Assembly (NCBI GenBank): GCA_047632595.1
Contig: JBLIDK010000033.1
Span: 1 to 24,750 of the forward strand
Direction of reading: 5' to 3'
DNA: 24,750 nt
From: JBLIDK01 sp047632595
GTDB lineage: Bacteria > Bacteroidota > Bacteroidia > Sphingobacteriales > Sphingobacteriaceae
Below, piece after piece: positions 17,272 through 24,750 of the stretch (positions are counted from its first letter, which is position 1; every line of letters starts with the position of its first letter). A model generated the notes under the pieces. The model saw only the letters and a program-made list of their open reading frames with translations, was not told the DNA's origin and did not search any database. A program made the translations under genes and the position numbers.

Positions 17272-17905
17272 CAATCTGTACCTTTAGTGGCAAAAGCTTC
17301 TGATTTTTTTAGCCTACTTTATCCGAGACCACAAAATTTTAAAAAACTACGATACAGAAAATTTGTAAGTAAATATTGCTAATAACGTTTTAAATTATTT
17401 ATCCTTTTTAATTTAATACCCTTCTGCTCAAGCCGCAGGGGCTCCTTCTTTTTATTCAGTTGTGTTTGTTTTTAATGGCCTTAATGAGCACTTCGTGGTT
17501 GAGTGGTCAAAAAGAAGGCAACGGCGTAGCCCTCACAAATGCAATTATAAAACAATTAAAATATTTGTAAAAAACCATCGACTGCAAATTCAAATCTAAA
17601 ATCTACGCTATTTTCGTGCTGACAAAAAGAACTCGTCGCTAAACTCCTCAAACAGCTTTTTGTCCAAATACACTCAATTATAACTTGATTTTTACGATTT
17701 ATAATTTGATGTCGACCTAAAATGAAAGTATGGACTTTGATTGAAGTATGTATTTTACAAAGACTTAGTTTTCTTCTTACGTCATCTTCCTACGAAAGAT
17801 AAAAATTTATCAAGGGTCTCAGAATGACTTGTTTTTTTTGTTTAGTGCAAATAATCTATTCTATAATAGAAAGTGTTAATGGCGTTCGTATACAGGACAT
17901 GACAA

Positions 17906-18101
17906 AAGGAGCTAAAAGCTACGAGCAACGAGCCTCGAGCTTTTGACTTGCAGCTTTACACTTGTAGCTCTATGCCATTTTTCTCAGTGTCCTCAGTGTT
18001 AAAAAAGGGGATGTAAATCAAACTAGGTTCCGGATTTGAAATGATCAACTAAACTAGAGCAATAATCGAAGCTTTCAACTTACGGCTTTAAGCTCGAAGC
18101 T
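17906..18101. repeat. Second copy of the degenerate AGCT-rich / CTCAGTG-type intergenic repeat
   Basis: The word series gctaaaagctacgagcaacg (17911-17930) and ttgacttgcagctttacact begin the block. The phrase ctcagtgtcctcagtgttaa, a tandem of ctcagtg units, leads into the 15-mer gtgttaaaaaagggg (17996-18010), identical to 13114-13128. It closes with gaagctttcaacttacggct and agctcgaagct (18068-18101). The resemblance to the 13.0-13.2 kb gap covers order as well as words. Confidence 0.55.
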
Positions 18102-18337
18102 ATTTTTTTACAATCCAATCCTAACATTTCCCCAATTCTTTGCGTGTACCTAAATAGAGACTGTTACGTACTCCACATATTTTTTCAACAAGCTATGATT
18201 GGACTTTAAGCACTCCTTAAAACTACTACTTCTATGAAGACCAGAATGAACATTTTTATTGACTTGTCATCGATTACCAGAGGCAAAACTCCTTTAAGAA
18301 AAATAGTAATGAATTCACTCAAGTGTCAGGAAATCAG

Positions 18338-18345
18338 TAGATTTG
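18338..18345 (+). promoter_or_regulatory. Possible -7 box upstream of the sigma-factor operon
   Basis: TAGATTTG fits the Bacteroidetes -7 consensus TAnnTTTG and lies 75 bp before the sigma-factor ATG. No TTG is present at a suitable -33 distance, so the site alone is weak. The operon might also be controlled by its own sigma factor, whose promoter motif is unknown. Confidence 0.25.
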
Positions 18346-18420
18346 ATTCAAAACCTTATTTATTTAGTGATAAATAGTAATTTTAAATAGGTCAGCGAAG
18401 GTTTAGTGCCTAAACTATAA

Positions 18421-18984
18421 ATGAAAATTTCTGCAGAATTCATACAAGAATGCTTAAACCACAATCGTAAAACTCAACACGAGTTTTACGACTTGTGTTA
18501 TCCTGTATTAATAGAAGTTTGTAGAAGATATGTGAAAAATTTGGATGACGCCAATGGAATTCTAAACCATGGTTTCTTAAAAATTCTTAAAAACCTGGAT
18601 AAATATAAAGAGAACGTACCATTTGAGGCTTGGATAGGCAGAATCATGATTAATACAATCATTGATGACTTCAGAAGAAACAAAAATTACTTAGAATCAC
18701 ATGATCAAATAGGAGACCTACAAGATCTTGAAAATCTAAATGAAAATTATGAGCTCGACTTAAGCGACGCACAAAAGAAGTTCAATACAGAAGACATTTT
18801 AACATTTATCAATGCATTACCAGAAATGAGCAAGAAGGTATTTAACCTCTTTGCCATAGATGGTTTTAGGCATAAGGAAATAGCCGAAATATTAGACATC
18901 CAAGAAGGATCATCTAGATGGCATGTTTCTAATGCGCGAAAGCAAATCATCGAAAGAATGCAACAACATATTAAAAATAGCTAA
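18421..18984 (+). CDS. ECF-subfamily RNA polymerase sigma factor
   Basis: This 187-residue protein has the two domains of an extracytoplasmic-function sigma factor. Region 2 spans ~20-87 (DANGILNHGFLKIL, then FEAWIGRIMINTIIDDFRR), binding core polymerase and the -10 element. Region 4 spans ~123-178 (LPEMSKKVFNLFAIDGFRHKEIAEIL, shown here only as key parts LPEMSKKV, HKEIAEIL, SSRWHVSNARKQI), a helix-turn-helix for the upstream element. No region 3 or extra domain is present. The stop is followed after only 3 bp by the start of the barrel-anchored putative anti-sigma protein, so the two are made together. That pairing indicates control of this sigma factor by sequestration at the inner membrane. 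Confidence 0.93.
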   Translation: MKISAEFIQECLNHNRKTQHEFYDLCYPVLIEVCRRYVKNLDDANGILNHGFLKILKNLDKYKENVPFEAWIGRIMINTIIDDFRRNKNYLESHDQIGDLQDLENLNENYELDLSDAQKKFNTEDILTFINALPEMSKKVFNLFAIDGFRHKEIAEILDIQEGSSRWHVSNARKQIIERMQQHIKNS

Positions 18985-18987
18985 GTC

Positions 18988-20262
18988 ATGACTAACTGGC
19001 AAAAAATAGATTCATACATACAGAATATTACCAAGCAAAACTTGCCAAAATTGAGCAATCAACGTTGGGGGGAAGTGGAAAAAATGCTTGATGAAGAATT
19101 TCCTGCAAATAAGCCTATTTCAGGAAGTAAATATAGGCTGCCTTCTTGGGTGTTTAACTTAAGAGCAGTTGCTACTATGTTATTTGTGGTTCTTGGCTTA
19201 GTTTCACCCAAAACTACCGAGTTTGGTTCGACAAAAATTCAAAGTTCTTCTGTATCTCAAGAAAATAACTCAACAACTAGTATAAGTACAAAGGAAACTG
19301 TTCAGCTAGTTTCTAAACAAAATTGGGTTGTAGAAAACCATCCTGATTTATCAATTCCTTTAACTCAGAACTTTCAAAGGATTCCAAAAATTGAAAGCAC
19401 GAATTTATTCACTGAAGAATGGAATAAAAACTTGGTTGAGCTTATAATAAATAATCAAGAAATTCAGCTGGCAGATATTAATTCTAATTCCGGGCTAAAA
19501 CCACCTATTGAATTTCCTATTTTGGCTTATGCTGATAATTCATCTAATGGTTGGAAAAGTGGTACAGTAAATATGCCTCTGGTGGACAAATTAGATCTTC
19601 CATCTTATAAAGGAATTCGGAACAACGGATTTCAAGCATTAAGTTCAAATAAAAGATTCAGAAATAATCAAGTATCTATTGTTGGTGCGTCATCCGTGTC
19701 GTTTAATAAGGAAATAGACTTGAGTAGAAGCGATAAGTACTTTGGACTTAAATACGTGTCTCAAAAAGGGCCCAACGTCTACTTAGTAAGTGGGATTAAC
19801 TATAAAACAATTGGAGCACGAGACCTAGATGTTGCTGAGAAACATGAGATTGAATACGATGACTTTGGTAAAACTTATGCTTTATACGAAGTAGCACCAC
19901 AAGCACTTCACTATGTTGAACTTCCTTTGCTCGTTCAATTTTCAGTCTCAGAACGTCAAAATTTATACGGTGGTGTAGCAGCAGCATGGCTGGTAAATGC
20001 ATCAATGAATACCCAAATGGTAAATGATGGACAACCAATTCTAAATCCAGAAACTAATTGGGGAAATGATGGACGTTTTACACCATATGATATGTCTGTT
20101 ATTCTTGGTTACAATACGGCCATTTTTGGAAGACTAGTTGGAGGTATTGAGTACAGTTATGGCATGACTGATGTTACCAAAAACAATTACTACAATAATT
20201 CCCAAGTAGACAGAACAAGCAGACTAAGGGTTAAACTTGAATATAAATTATCGCAGTTTTAG
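18988..20262 (+). CDS. Putative dual membrane-spanning anti-sigma factor (Dma-like): inner-membrane helix plus outer-membrane barrel
   Basis: This 424-residue protein has four parts. Residues 1-52 are cytoplasmic and helical (WQKIDSYIQNI, RWGEVEKMLDEEF) and could bind the sigma factor. Residues ~53-73 (PSWVFNLRAVATMLFVVLG) form one membrane segment, not followed by a cleavage site. Residues ~75-215 are a Ser/Thr/Asn/Gln-rich linker long enough to cross the periplasm. Residues ~225-424 look like a PorT-type beta-barrel (YFGLKYVSQKGPNVYLVSG, ALHYVELPLLVQFSVS, LYGGVAAAWLVNASM) and end in Phe, the usual outer-membrane assembly signal. This layout matches the dual membrane-spanning anti-sigma (Dma) factors described in Bacteroides thetaiotaomicron. 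No zinc-binding anti-sigma motif is present; the anti-sigma role is inferred from layout and from the sigma gene 3 bp upstream. Confidence 0.75.
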   Translation: MTNWQKIDSYIQNITKQNLPKLSNQRWGEVEKMLDEEFPANKPISGSKYRLPSWVFNLRAVATMLFVVLGLVSPKTTEFGSTKIQSSSVSQENNSTTSISTKETVQLVSKQNWVVENHPDLSIPLTQNFQRIPKIESTNLFTEEWNKNLVELIINNQEIQLADINSNSGLKPPIEFPILAYADNSSNGWKSGTVNMPLVDKLDLPSYKGIRNNGFQALSSNKRFRNNQVSIVGASSVSFNKEIDLSRSDKYFGLKYVSQKGPNVYLVSGINYKTIGARDLDVAEKHEIEYDDFGKTYALYEVAPQALHYVELPLLVQFSVSERQNLYGGVAAAWLVNASMNTQMVNDGQPILNPETNWGNDGRFTPYDMSVILGYNTAIFGRLVGGIEYSYGMTDVTKNNYYNNSQVDRTSRLRVKLEYKLSQF

Positions 20263-20264
20263 GA

Positions 20265-21425
20265 ATGAAATCACTACTGATACATATCGCCATCCTTGGA
20301 CTCTTAGTCATCCTTGCATTTGCTTGCAAACCTGTTGATATACCAGAACCCGTAGAAAAGGATCCTGTTTTTGCATTGGAAATGACAGTTGACAATAATG
20401 CAGTATCTATAGGTGCAGGTGTTGATGGTTATGTTTTGGACGCAGATTACTTTCTTGATTCACTGAATGTTTATTCTTTTACTGGGCAGCTTTTAAACCC
20501 AAATTGTGCGAATTGTTCGTCGCTTAAAATGACATTCCGAGATAAGTACCTCAGTGGCACAATGGGTATTACTAGCATGAATCATTCCATCAAACCTGGC
20601 AAGTTTCCAATACGAGATTTGGACACTGAAACAAGCTCATTAGTTGAGTTTAACTTCATTGCCGTTGACCAAAAAAAGCCTGCCATCGTTTCTTGGGATT
20701 TTGGAGATGGTACAACAAACTCAGAAACAGGTCTTAGGTCGGTCTTGCATGAGTATACAGATCCAAATTCAACAACGTATGATGTAATTAATGCGGTGAA
20801 TTACCCAACCTATAATTTCAATAGTAGTCTTGAATCTGCTATTGATTTAGATAATTTAATATTCCAGACAGATTTTTATCATAATTTTTCAGGGAACAGA
20901 TATGATTTTTTCAGTGTAGTGGGTCAATTGGTGGAACCTTTAAATCCGGTTAATTATTTATGGAATTTTGGAGATGGCCAAAGCTCAAATGAGGCAAATC
21001 CTATTCATCAGTATTCAAGTGCCGGTATTTACTCGGTTAGTCTGAAGGTTGATAATTTGGAGACGGGCCAATCTTTAGAAAAATTTAGAGCCATAAAAGT
21101 TGGGAATCCAGACTCATCTGCAATTTCCCACGAAACCTCTATGCACATTTTGCAAAACCCATACCTAAGTGCCTTAGATCTTGGCACGTTATCTGTTGAA
21201 TGGATAAATAATGAAGGGGATGTTTATAAAAGCAACTTGGGTGAACAAACAACTATGGACTTCTTCACAGTACAAGAAATTTCTTCACATAGTGATGACT
21301 CGGAAGGAAAAAAAATACTAAAAATAAAACTAGCTGGACAGTGCAGTCTTTATAATCAAGGAGGGGATAAAATTTCTTTGTCCATATCCTCTTCAACTAT
21401 TGGGGTTGCCTATCCGGGGGAGTGA
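20265..21425 (+). CDS. Lipoprotein with two PKD domains, third gene of the sigma operon
   Basis: This 386-residue protein has a lipoprotein signal with lipobox LAFAC (Cys21). Residues ~35-125 form an unassigned strand-rich domain with a CxxC pair (Cys81, Cys84). Two PKD domains follow, marked by SWDFGDG (~143-149) and LWNFGDG (~232-238) with the closing HQYSSAGIYSVSLKV. The C-terminal ~100 residues are unassigned. PKD domains usually mediate binding to proteins or glycans at the cell surface. The gene begins 2 bp after the Dma-like gene, so the product is likely an outer-membrane partner or ligand sensor for the barrel. Whether it faces the periplasm or the outside cannot be read directly. 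Confidence 0.85.
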   Translation: MKSLLIHIAILGLLVILAFACKPVDIPEPVEKDPVFALEMTVDNNAVSIGAGVDGYVLDADYFLDSLNVYSFTGQLLNPNCANCSSLKMTFRDKYLSGTMGITSMNHSIKPGKFPIRDLDTETSSLVEFNFIAVDQKKPAIVSWDFGDGTTNSETGLRSVLHEYTDPNSTTYDVINAVNYPTYNFNSSLESAIDLDNLIFQTDFYHNFSGNRYDFFSVVGQLVEPLNPVNYLWNFGDGQSSNEANPIHQYSSAGIYSVSLKVDNLETGQSLEKFRAIKVGNPDSSAISHETSMHILQNPYLSALDLGTLSVEWINNEGDVYKSNLGEQTTMDFFTVQEISSHSDDSEGKKILKIKLAGQCSLYNQGGDKISLSISSSTIGVAYPGE

Positions 21426-21442
21426 ATATTTAAAGAAGAAAG

Positions 21443-21531
21443 AGGCAAAGTCCATACGGTAAACTGCTAGAAGGTGTTTGAATATTGTAGGAGTATATTA
21501 AAGTAACCTTCTATTACCGTATGACTTGCCT
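21443..21531. repeat. Long imperfect inverted repeat (hairpin) after the sigma operon
   Basis: The arm 21443-21462 (aggcaaagtccatacggtaa) pairs with 21514-21531 (ttaccgtatgacttgcct) with two one-base bulges. Inside it, tagaaggt (21468-21475) pairs exactly with accttcta (21506-21513), leaving a 5-nt bulge on one side and a 30-nt loop. It lies between the PKD lipoprotein and the large surface-protein gene. It may be the operon terminator, a leader structure of the next gene or a small non-autonomous element. No clear T-run or target duplication is visible. Confidence 0.7.
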
Positions 21532-21568
21532 TATTATTTATAGAGAACTAAAAATTAAATTTAGAGAG

Positions 21569-24500
21569 ATGAAAAACGTAAGAAAAGTGAATTTAAAACT
21601 AACTAAAGTGCTTTTTTCAAGCATTATTTACTTCGTAGCGCTATTTATTGGCATAACGGAAGTTACAGCCCAAGAAATGCAATCTTCTTCCAACGGGTTT
21701 ATTCCCAACAAAGGTCAATTGGCCTACGAAGAACAAGAACCGGCAGAAGACATATTGTTTTACTCCAACTCTGGCTTAAACACCTCTTTCAAGGCCGATG
21801 GCTTTCAATATGCATTGCACCGTTTCCCGCAAATAGATCCGGAAAGTGGAGAAGAGTTGAAAGAAGAAGGCGTGGCTTATGGCAGCCACGGCATAGGCAT
21901 TACCTTTGAAGGTGCCAATGCGAACCCTATAATTTACGCCAAAGAAAAGCTTAGCCATTACTTCAACTTCTTTTACGGCCATTGTCCACAAGGCATTACC
22001 AATGTACACCCTTACAGGGAAATTGTCTACCAAAATGTTTGGGATAAGATTGATGTGGTTTTTAAGGAAAAAGGTGGCGGTATTGAATACGACTTCATTG
22101 TTCATCCTGGTGGCGACCCCAACGACATTGCCCTTCATTACAGCGGTGTTAACATTACTTTAGACGAGATTCAACTGCCAGCAGCGCCAAATACCACCCA
22201 GCAAGGTCTCACCATGCACTCCCCCTTGGGCAACATCACAGAACACATTCCATTGATTCACCAGGAAGGCACACCTATTGCTGGGAATTACAGCTTAACC
22301 CAAATTGGAGAGTTGGAATATGTGGTGCACTTTGAGATTGAGGATTATGACCCAGCGTTAGCATTGGTGGTGGATCCGTGGGCGTTTATTTATACTACAG
22401 GAGCAAATAACACTTCGAGTGGAGAAACCAGCGATGTGTCGGAACTAATTAATGGCGACTATATCGTTAGTGGAGCAGTAGGCCCATTTATTCCAATAAA
22501 GAATGCATTTCAGAGCGCTTATGGTGGTGGATATAATGATGTGTTTTTATCACGACTAACAAATGATGGTGCTGTGGTTTGGAGTACCTATTATGGAGGA
22601 AACGCAATCGATAAATGTTATGACCATGAAATTAAAAATGAAAAAGACGAGATTGTTTTGGTCGGAAACACCAATAGTATGGATTTCCCCATGCCTTCTG
22701 GTTACCCTACGCTATTGAATGAGTATAAACCGGGTTATCGAAACGCTATTAATCCAGCTCTATCATCAACCGAGAATTACTTGCTAGGGTTTACTTTCGC
22801 AGGCATACCTATTTGGGGTGGATTTTATGGTGGCAATGGCGATCCCAGTAAGACGCATGCTGGTGCTTCTACTGAGGGCGCGGCAAAGGTGATTCAAGAT
22901 ATATACGGAAATTTAATTTTTGGAGGGATAAGCACTAGTTTCGACTACCCTGTTCAAGGCGGTGTTTTGATGAATCAAAATTCTGGTGGACCAACGGGGA
23001 GCAATCAGGATGCTGTCTTGACCAAAGTTGATTCAGACGGAGACATTATATGGTCTGGCTATTTTGGCAGTTCAGATAAAGATGTTTTGTTCGATCTTGC
23101 CATTAATGGCAAAGGTGATATCGCTATTTTAATTAGCAGCAACGGAAATCAGATTGCCAAAGACAGCATTCTTGTTTTACCAGATTATCAACCTAGCACA
23201 ATAGATGGGAATTTTTATGATTTATTGTTGGTAATCGACTCAAACGGAGCACAAAAGTGGGGCACCTATATAGATCAACATAACAGCGAGGTATATGCTG
23301 TTGAAGCTTTCGAGGATGATGGGTGGCTTGTTGGGGGTACGGTACGTAATACTACAAATTTTCAAACCACTTCGAATGTATTTAGAACCACTAAAGAAGG
23401 CAAATATTACGATGCGTTTTTAATGACTTTAACCAAAGATGGGAAGAAAAATTGGGCTACCTACGTGTGGGGGGATGAAGCAGCAGTTTATCCTACAGGG
23501 TTATATTATGATTCAACCAGGAAAGTCATTCTATTTAATGGTTATACAAATTCTCCAAATTTTCCAACCACAAATCACGCTATTAAAAAGACGTACACGA
23601 GCACTGAAGGAGAATCGTATCCGGATTTCTATTTTGGAATTATGGATAATAATGGGTCTAAATTGTTATGTGCGTCCTATTATGGGGGATTGGAAAACGA
23701 AGGTGCTATAGATATCGGCCTAGGCCTTCCCGTGCCTTATTTTTGGCATGCCTTGAACTTCAAGACCGATAGGGATGGAGACATTTTTTTGCTTGGTGCT
23801 ACAAGTTCAGATGACTTTCCAATAATCAGAAAGGAAGGAGACAATACCTTTTCTTCTGGGGGAGATAATGCCTTTGCTGACCCCATCATTGTCAAACTCT
23901 GCCCTACCTGCAACTGCGAATCCCCTCCCATTGAACTGGGGCCTGAAGTGGCCATTTCTTGCCAAGGGGTAGAGGTAGACTTCTGCGTAACGGTGGACAC
24001 GGTTTCCTTAGACTCTACCTTCATGACTTTTTATAATGAGGGCTACATGCGTACTGGCTGGCTTTTGGGCACTGCGCCCTTGCCTTGGTCCAGCGGTTCG
24101 GAGATTGATTGGTTTAACGATAATATTGATCCTTTGGTTGGCCCTGGTTCTGTGCCTTGGGTAACGGCCCTAGACACTTCTTTTACCGCTAACGGTGAAC
24201 TGAAAATATGCTACCGTGCGGATATTCCAGATGTTATGACAGGCGCTACCTTAACCTATGCCTTAGGCTTTGGTTCCTGCTTATATGTCGATACCGTCCA
24301 AATAGAGGTGATTGATGAATTGCCCGAACCCAATGTTTTGGGATTAAAAGATATATGTACAGGAGATTCCCTGTTGATGTATGGTGAAAGTACGGTCAGT
24401 CCAGTTGATTTTGAATGGTTCAAAAGCCTACCATCTAATCAAGTAGAATTGCTCTCAAATGAAGATAGTTTTCAAACCGGTCCATTGGATAGCGATACGA

Positions 24501-24750
24501 GTTTCTTTCTGGGTGTAACCCGTAACATTTGCACCTCTGAACTAGATACCCATCGCATAGATATATTCCCCCTTGCGGTAATGAAGTTTGATGTGGACGG
24601 CAGAACGGTCAATAACAATACCGTCAGCATCTGCCAGGGCGATGAAATCACCATGAGAGATACGGCCTCCATTGCCCAGAAATCTTTTTTTGAATGGAAA
24701 GACCAAACCGGCAATGTATTGGGCAGTACGGAGGTCTTAACGATGACCCC
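21569..24750 (+). CDS. Very large T9SS-type surface protein (DUF7948-like N-terminus, SBBP-like repeats), partial
   Basis: An uninterrupted frame runs from ATG 21569 past the right edge, giving at least 1060 residues. The first ~34 residues are a signal peptide (basic start, hydrophobic core, TAQ). Residues ~40-270 fit the DUF7948-like domain that opens many Bacteroidetes surface proteins (GFIPNKGQLAYEE, ILFYSNSGLN, GIEYDFIVHPGGDP, VVDPWAFIYTT). Residues ~275-770 contain propeller-type SBBP-like repeats: WSTYYGG (~337), WSGYFGSSDKD (~495), NSPNFPTT and SYYGG (~660-705), SSDDFP (~745). From ~778 a Cys-rich region (CPTCNCESPP) leads into repeated Ig-like modules. Proteins of this kind usually end in a gliding-motility-associated or type A sorting domain, which would lie outside the window. 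Base composition is mosaic along the gene. Confidence 0.85.
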   Translation, partial: MKNVRKVNLKLTKVLFSSIIYFVALFIGITEVTAQEMQSSSNGFIPNKGQLAYEEQEPAEDILFYSNSGLNTSFKADGFQYALHRFPQIDPESGEELKEEGVAYGSHGIGITFEGANANPIIYAKEKLSHYFNFFYGHCPQGITNVHPYREIVYQNVWDKIDVVFKEKGGGIEYDFIVHPGGDPNDIALHYSGVNITLDEIQLPAAPNTTQQGLTMHSPLGNITEHIPLIHQEGTPIAGNYSLTQIGELEYVVHFEIEDYDPALALVVDPWAFIYTTGANNTSSGETSDVSELINGDYIVSGAVGPFIPIKNAFQSAYGGGYNDVFLSRLTNDGAVVWSTYYGGNAIDKCYDHEIKNEKDEIVLVGNTNSMDFPMPSGYPTLLNEYKPGYRNAINPALSSTENYLLGFTFAGIPIWGGFYGGNGDPSKTHAGASTEGAAKVIQDIYGNLIFGGISTSFDYPVQGGVLMNQNSGGPTGSNQDAVLTKVDSDGDIIWSGYFGSSDKDVLFDLAINGKGDIAILISSNGNQIAKDSILVLPDYQPSTIDGNFYDLLLVIDSNGAQKWGTYIDQHNSEVYAVEAFEDDGWLVGGTVRNTTNFQTTSNVFRTTKEGKYYDAFLMTLTKDGKKNWATYVWGDEAAVYPTGLYYDSTRKVILFNGYTNSPNFPTTNHAIKKTYTSTEGESYPDFYFGIMDNNGSKLLCASYYGGLENEGAIDIGLGLPVPYFWHALNFKTDRDGDIFLLGATSSDDFPIIRKEGDNTFSSGGDNAFADPIIVKLCPTCNCESPPIELGPEVAISCQGVEVDFCVTVDTVSLDSTFMTFYNEGYMRTGWLLGTAPLPWSSGSEIDWFNDNIDPLVGPGSVPWVTALDTSFTANGELKICYRADIPDVMTGATLTYALGFGSCLYVDTVQIEVIDELPEPNVLGLKDICTGDSLLMYGESTVSPVDFEWFKSLPSNQVELLSNEDSFQTGPLDSDTSFFLGVTRNICTSELDTHRIDIFPLAVMKFDVDGRTVNNNTVSICQGDEITMRDTASIAQKSFFEWKDQTGNVLGSTEVLTMT

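Larger units (their letters stand above)
17272..18420. other. Gene-free region of about 1.15 kb
   Basis: No convincing gene or tRNA is visible on either strand. The first ~150 bp are AT-rich and include aaaagcttctga (17292-17303) before a T-run, possibly a weak terminator for the remnant upstream. The part at 17420-17680 is richer in GC and has phrases such as agccgcaggggctcc and aactcgtcgctaaactcctc that look like decayed former sequence rather than random spacer; I cannot name its source. A 13-bp palindrome (ttctataatagaa) lies near 17861-17873. The last part holds the repeats listed separately. Confidence 0.6.

Noticed and set aside
17861..17873. A 13-bp palindrome (ttctataatagaa) as an operator or attachment site
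   Set aside because: It is short, AT-rich and far from any gene start; such a palindrome is expected by chance here.
17272..18420. A CRISPR array, tRNA or integron-type cassette in the gene-free region
   Set aside because: The repeats are degenerate and irregularly spaced, no cloverleaf can be drawn, and no integrase or paired recombination sites are visible.
21776..22138. A 120-codon minus-strand open frame within the large surface-protein gene
   Set aside because: The + strand frame here encodes a recognisable DUF7948-like domain; the minus frame is its shadow. The same holds for 23737-24024 and 24472-24714.

Overview
The window looks like a chromosome segment of an AT-rich marine-type Bacteroidetes bacterium (Flavobacteriia/Cryomorphaceae-like; the exact taxon cannot be fixed from the sequence alone). 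Evidence: type IX secretion (T9SS) C-terminal sorting domains, Bacteroidetes-type -7 boxes (TAnnTTTG), weak or absent Shine-Dalgarno sites, signal peptides ending in Ala-Gln, and families largely typical of the phylum (formylglycine-generating-enzyme-like (FGE-like) proteins, DUF3667 zinc-ribbon membrane proteins, PorT-like barrels, PKD lipoproteins).

Layout. 1-4200: housekeeping genes: the 3' end of dxs, a thioredoxin-fold TlpA-like exported protein, LD-carboxypeptidase (ldcA) and methionyl-tRNA synthetase (metG). ldcA and metG diverge from face-to-face promoters. 4200-5280: a decay zone with a possible tiny histidine-kinase remnant and an FGE-like gene broken by one frameshift and one nonsense codon. 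5280-8000: a small conserved membrane protein, a DEAD-box RNA helicase and an exported barrel-like protein. 8000-11330: a minus-strand operon of dicarboxylate/amino-acid symporter, lipoprotein amidohydrolase and small membrane protein, with overlapping genes and a strong hairpin terminator. 11420-14030: DUF502 and YitT membrane proteins, then a DUF3667 protein and its terminator.

14150-18420: a T9SS-secreted protein, a decayed remnant of a second T9SS cargo gene, and about 1.15 kb without genes that holds degenerate AGCT-rich repeats shared with the 13.0-13.2 kb gap.

18421-21425 is the most interesting unit. It is a tightly packed operon of an ECF sigma factor, a protein with a short cytoplasmic N-terminus, one inner-membrane segment, a long low-complexity linker and a C-terminal outer-membrane beta-barrel, and a lipoprotein with two PKD domains. 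The middle protein has the architecture of the dual membrane-spanning anti-sigma (Dma) factors described in Bacteroides thetaiotaomicron, so the operon probably passes a cell-surface signal directly to transcription. After a long imperfect hairpin, a very large T9SS-type surface protein (DUF7948-like N-terminus, SBBP-like propeller repeats) runs off the end of the window. Its base composition is mosaic, suggesting reshuffling of modules among paralogues.
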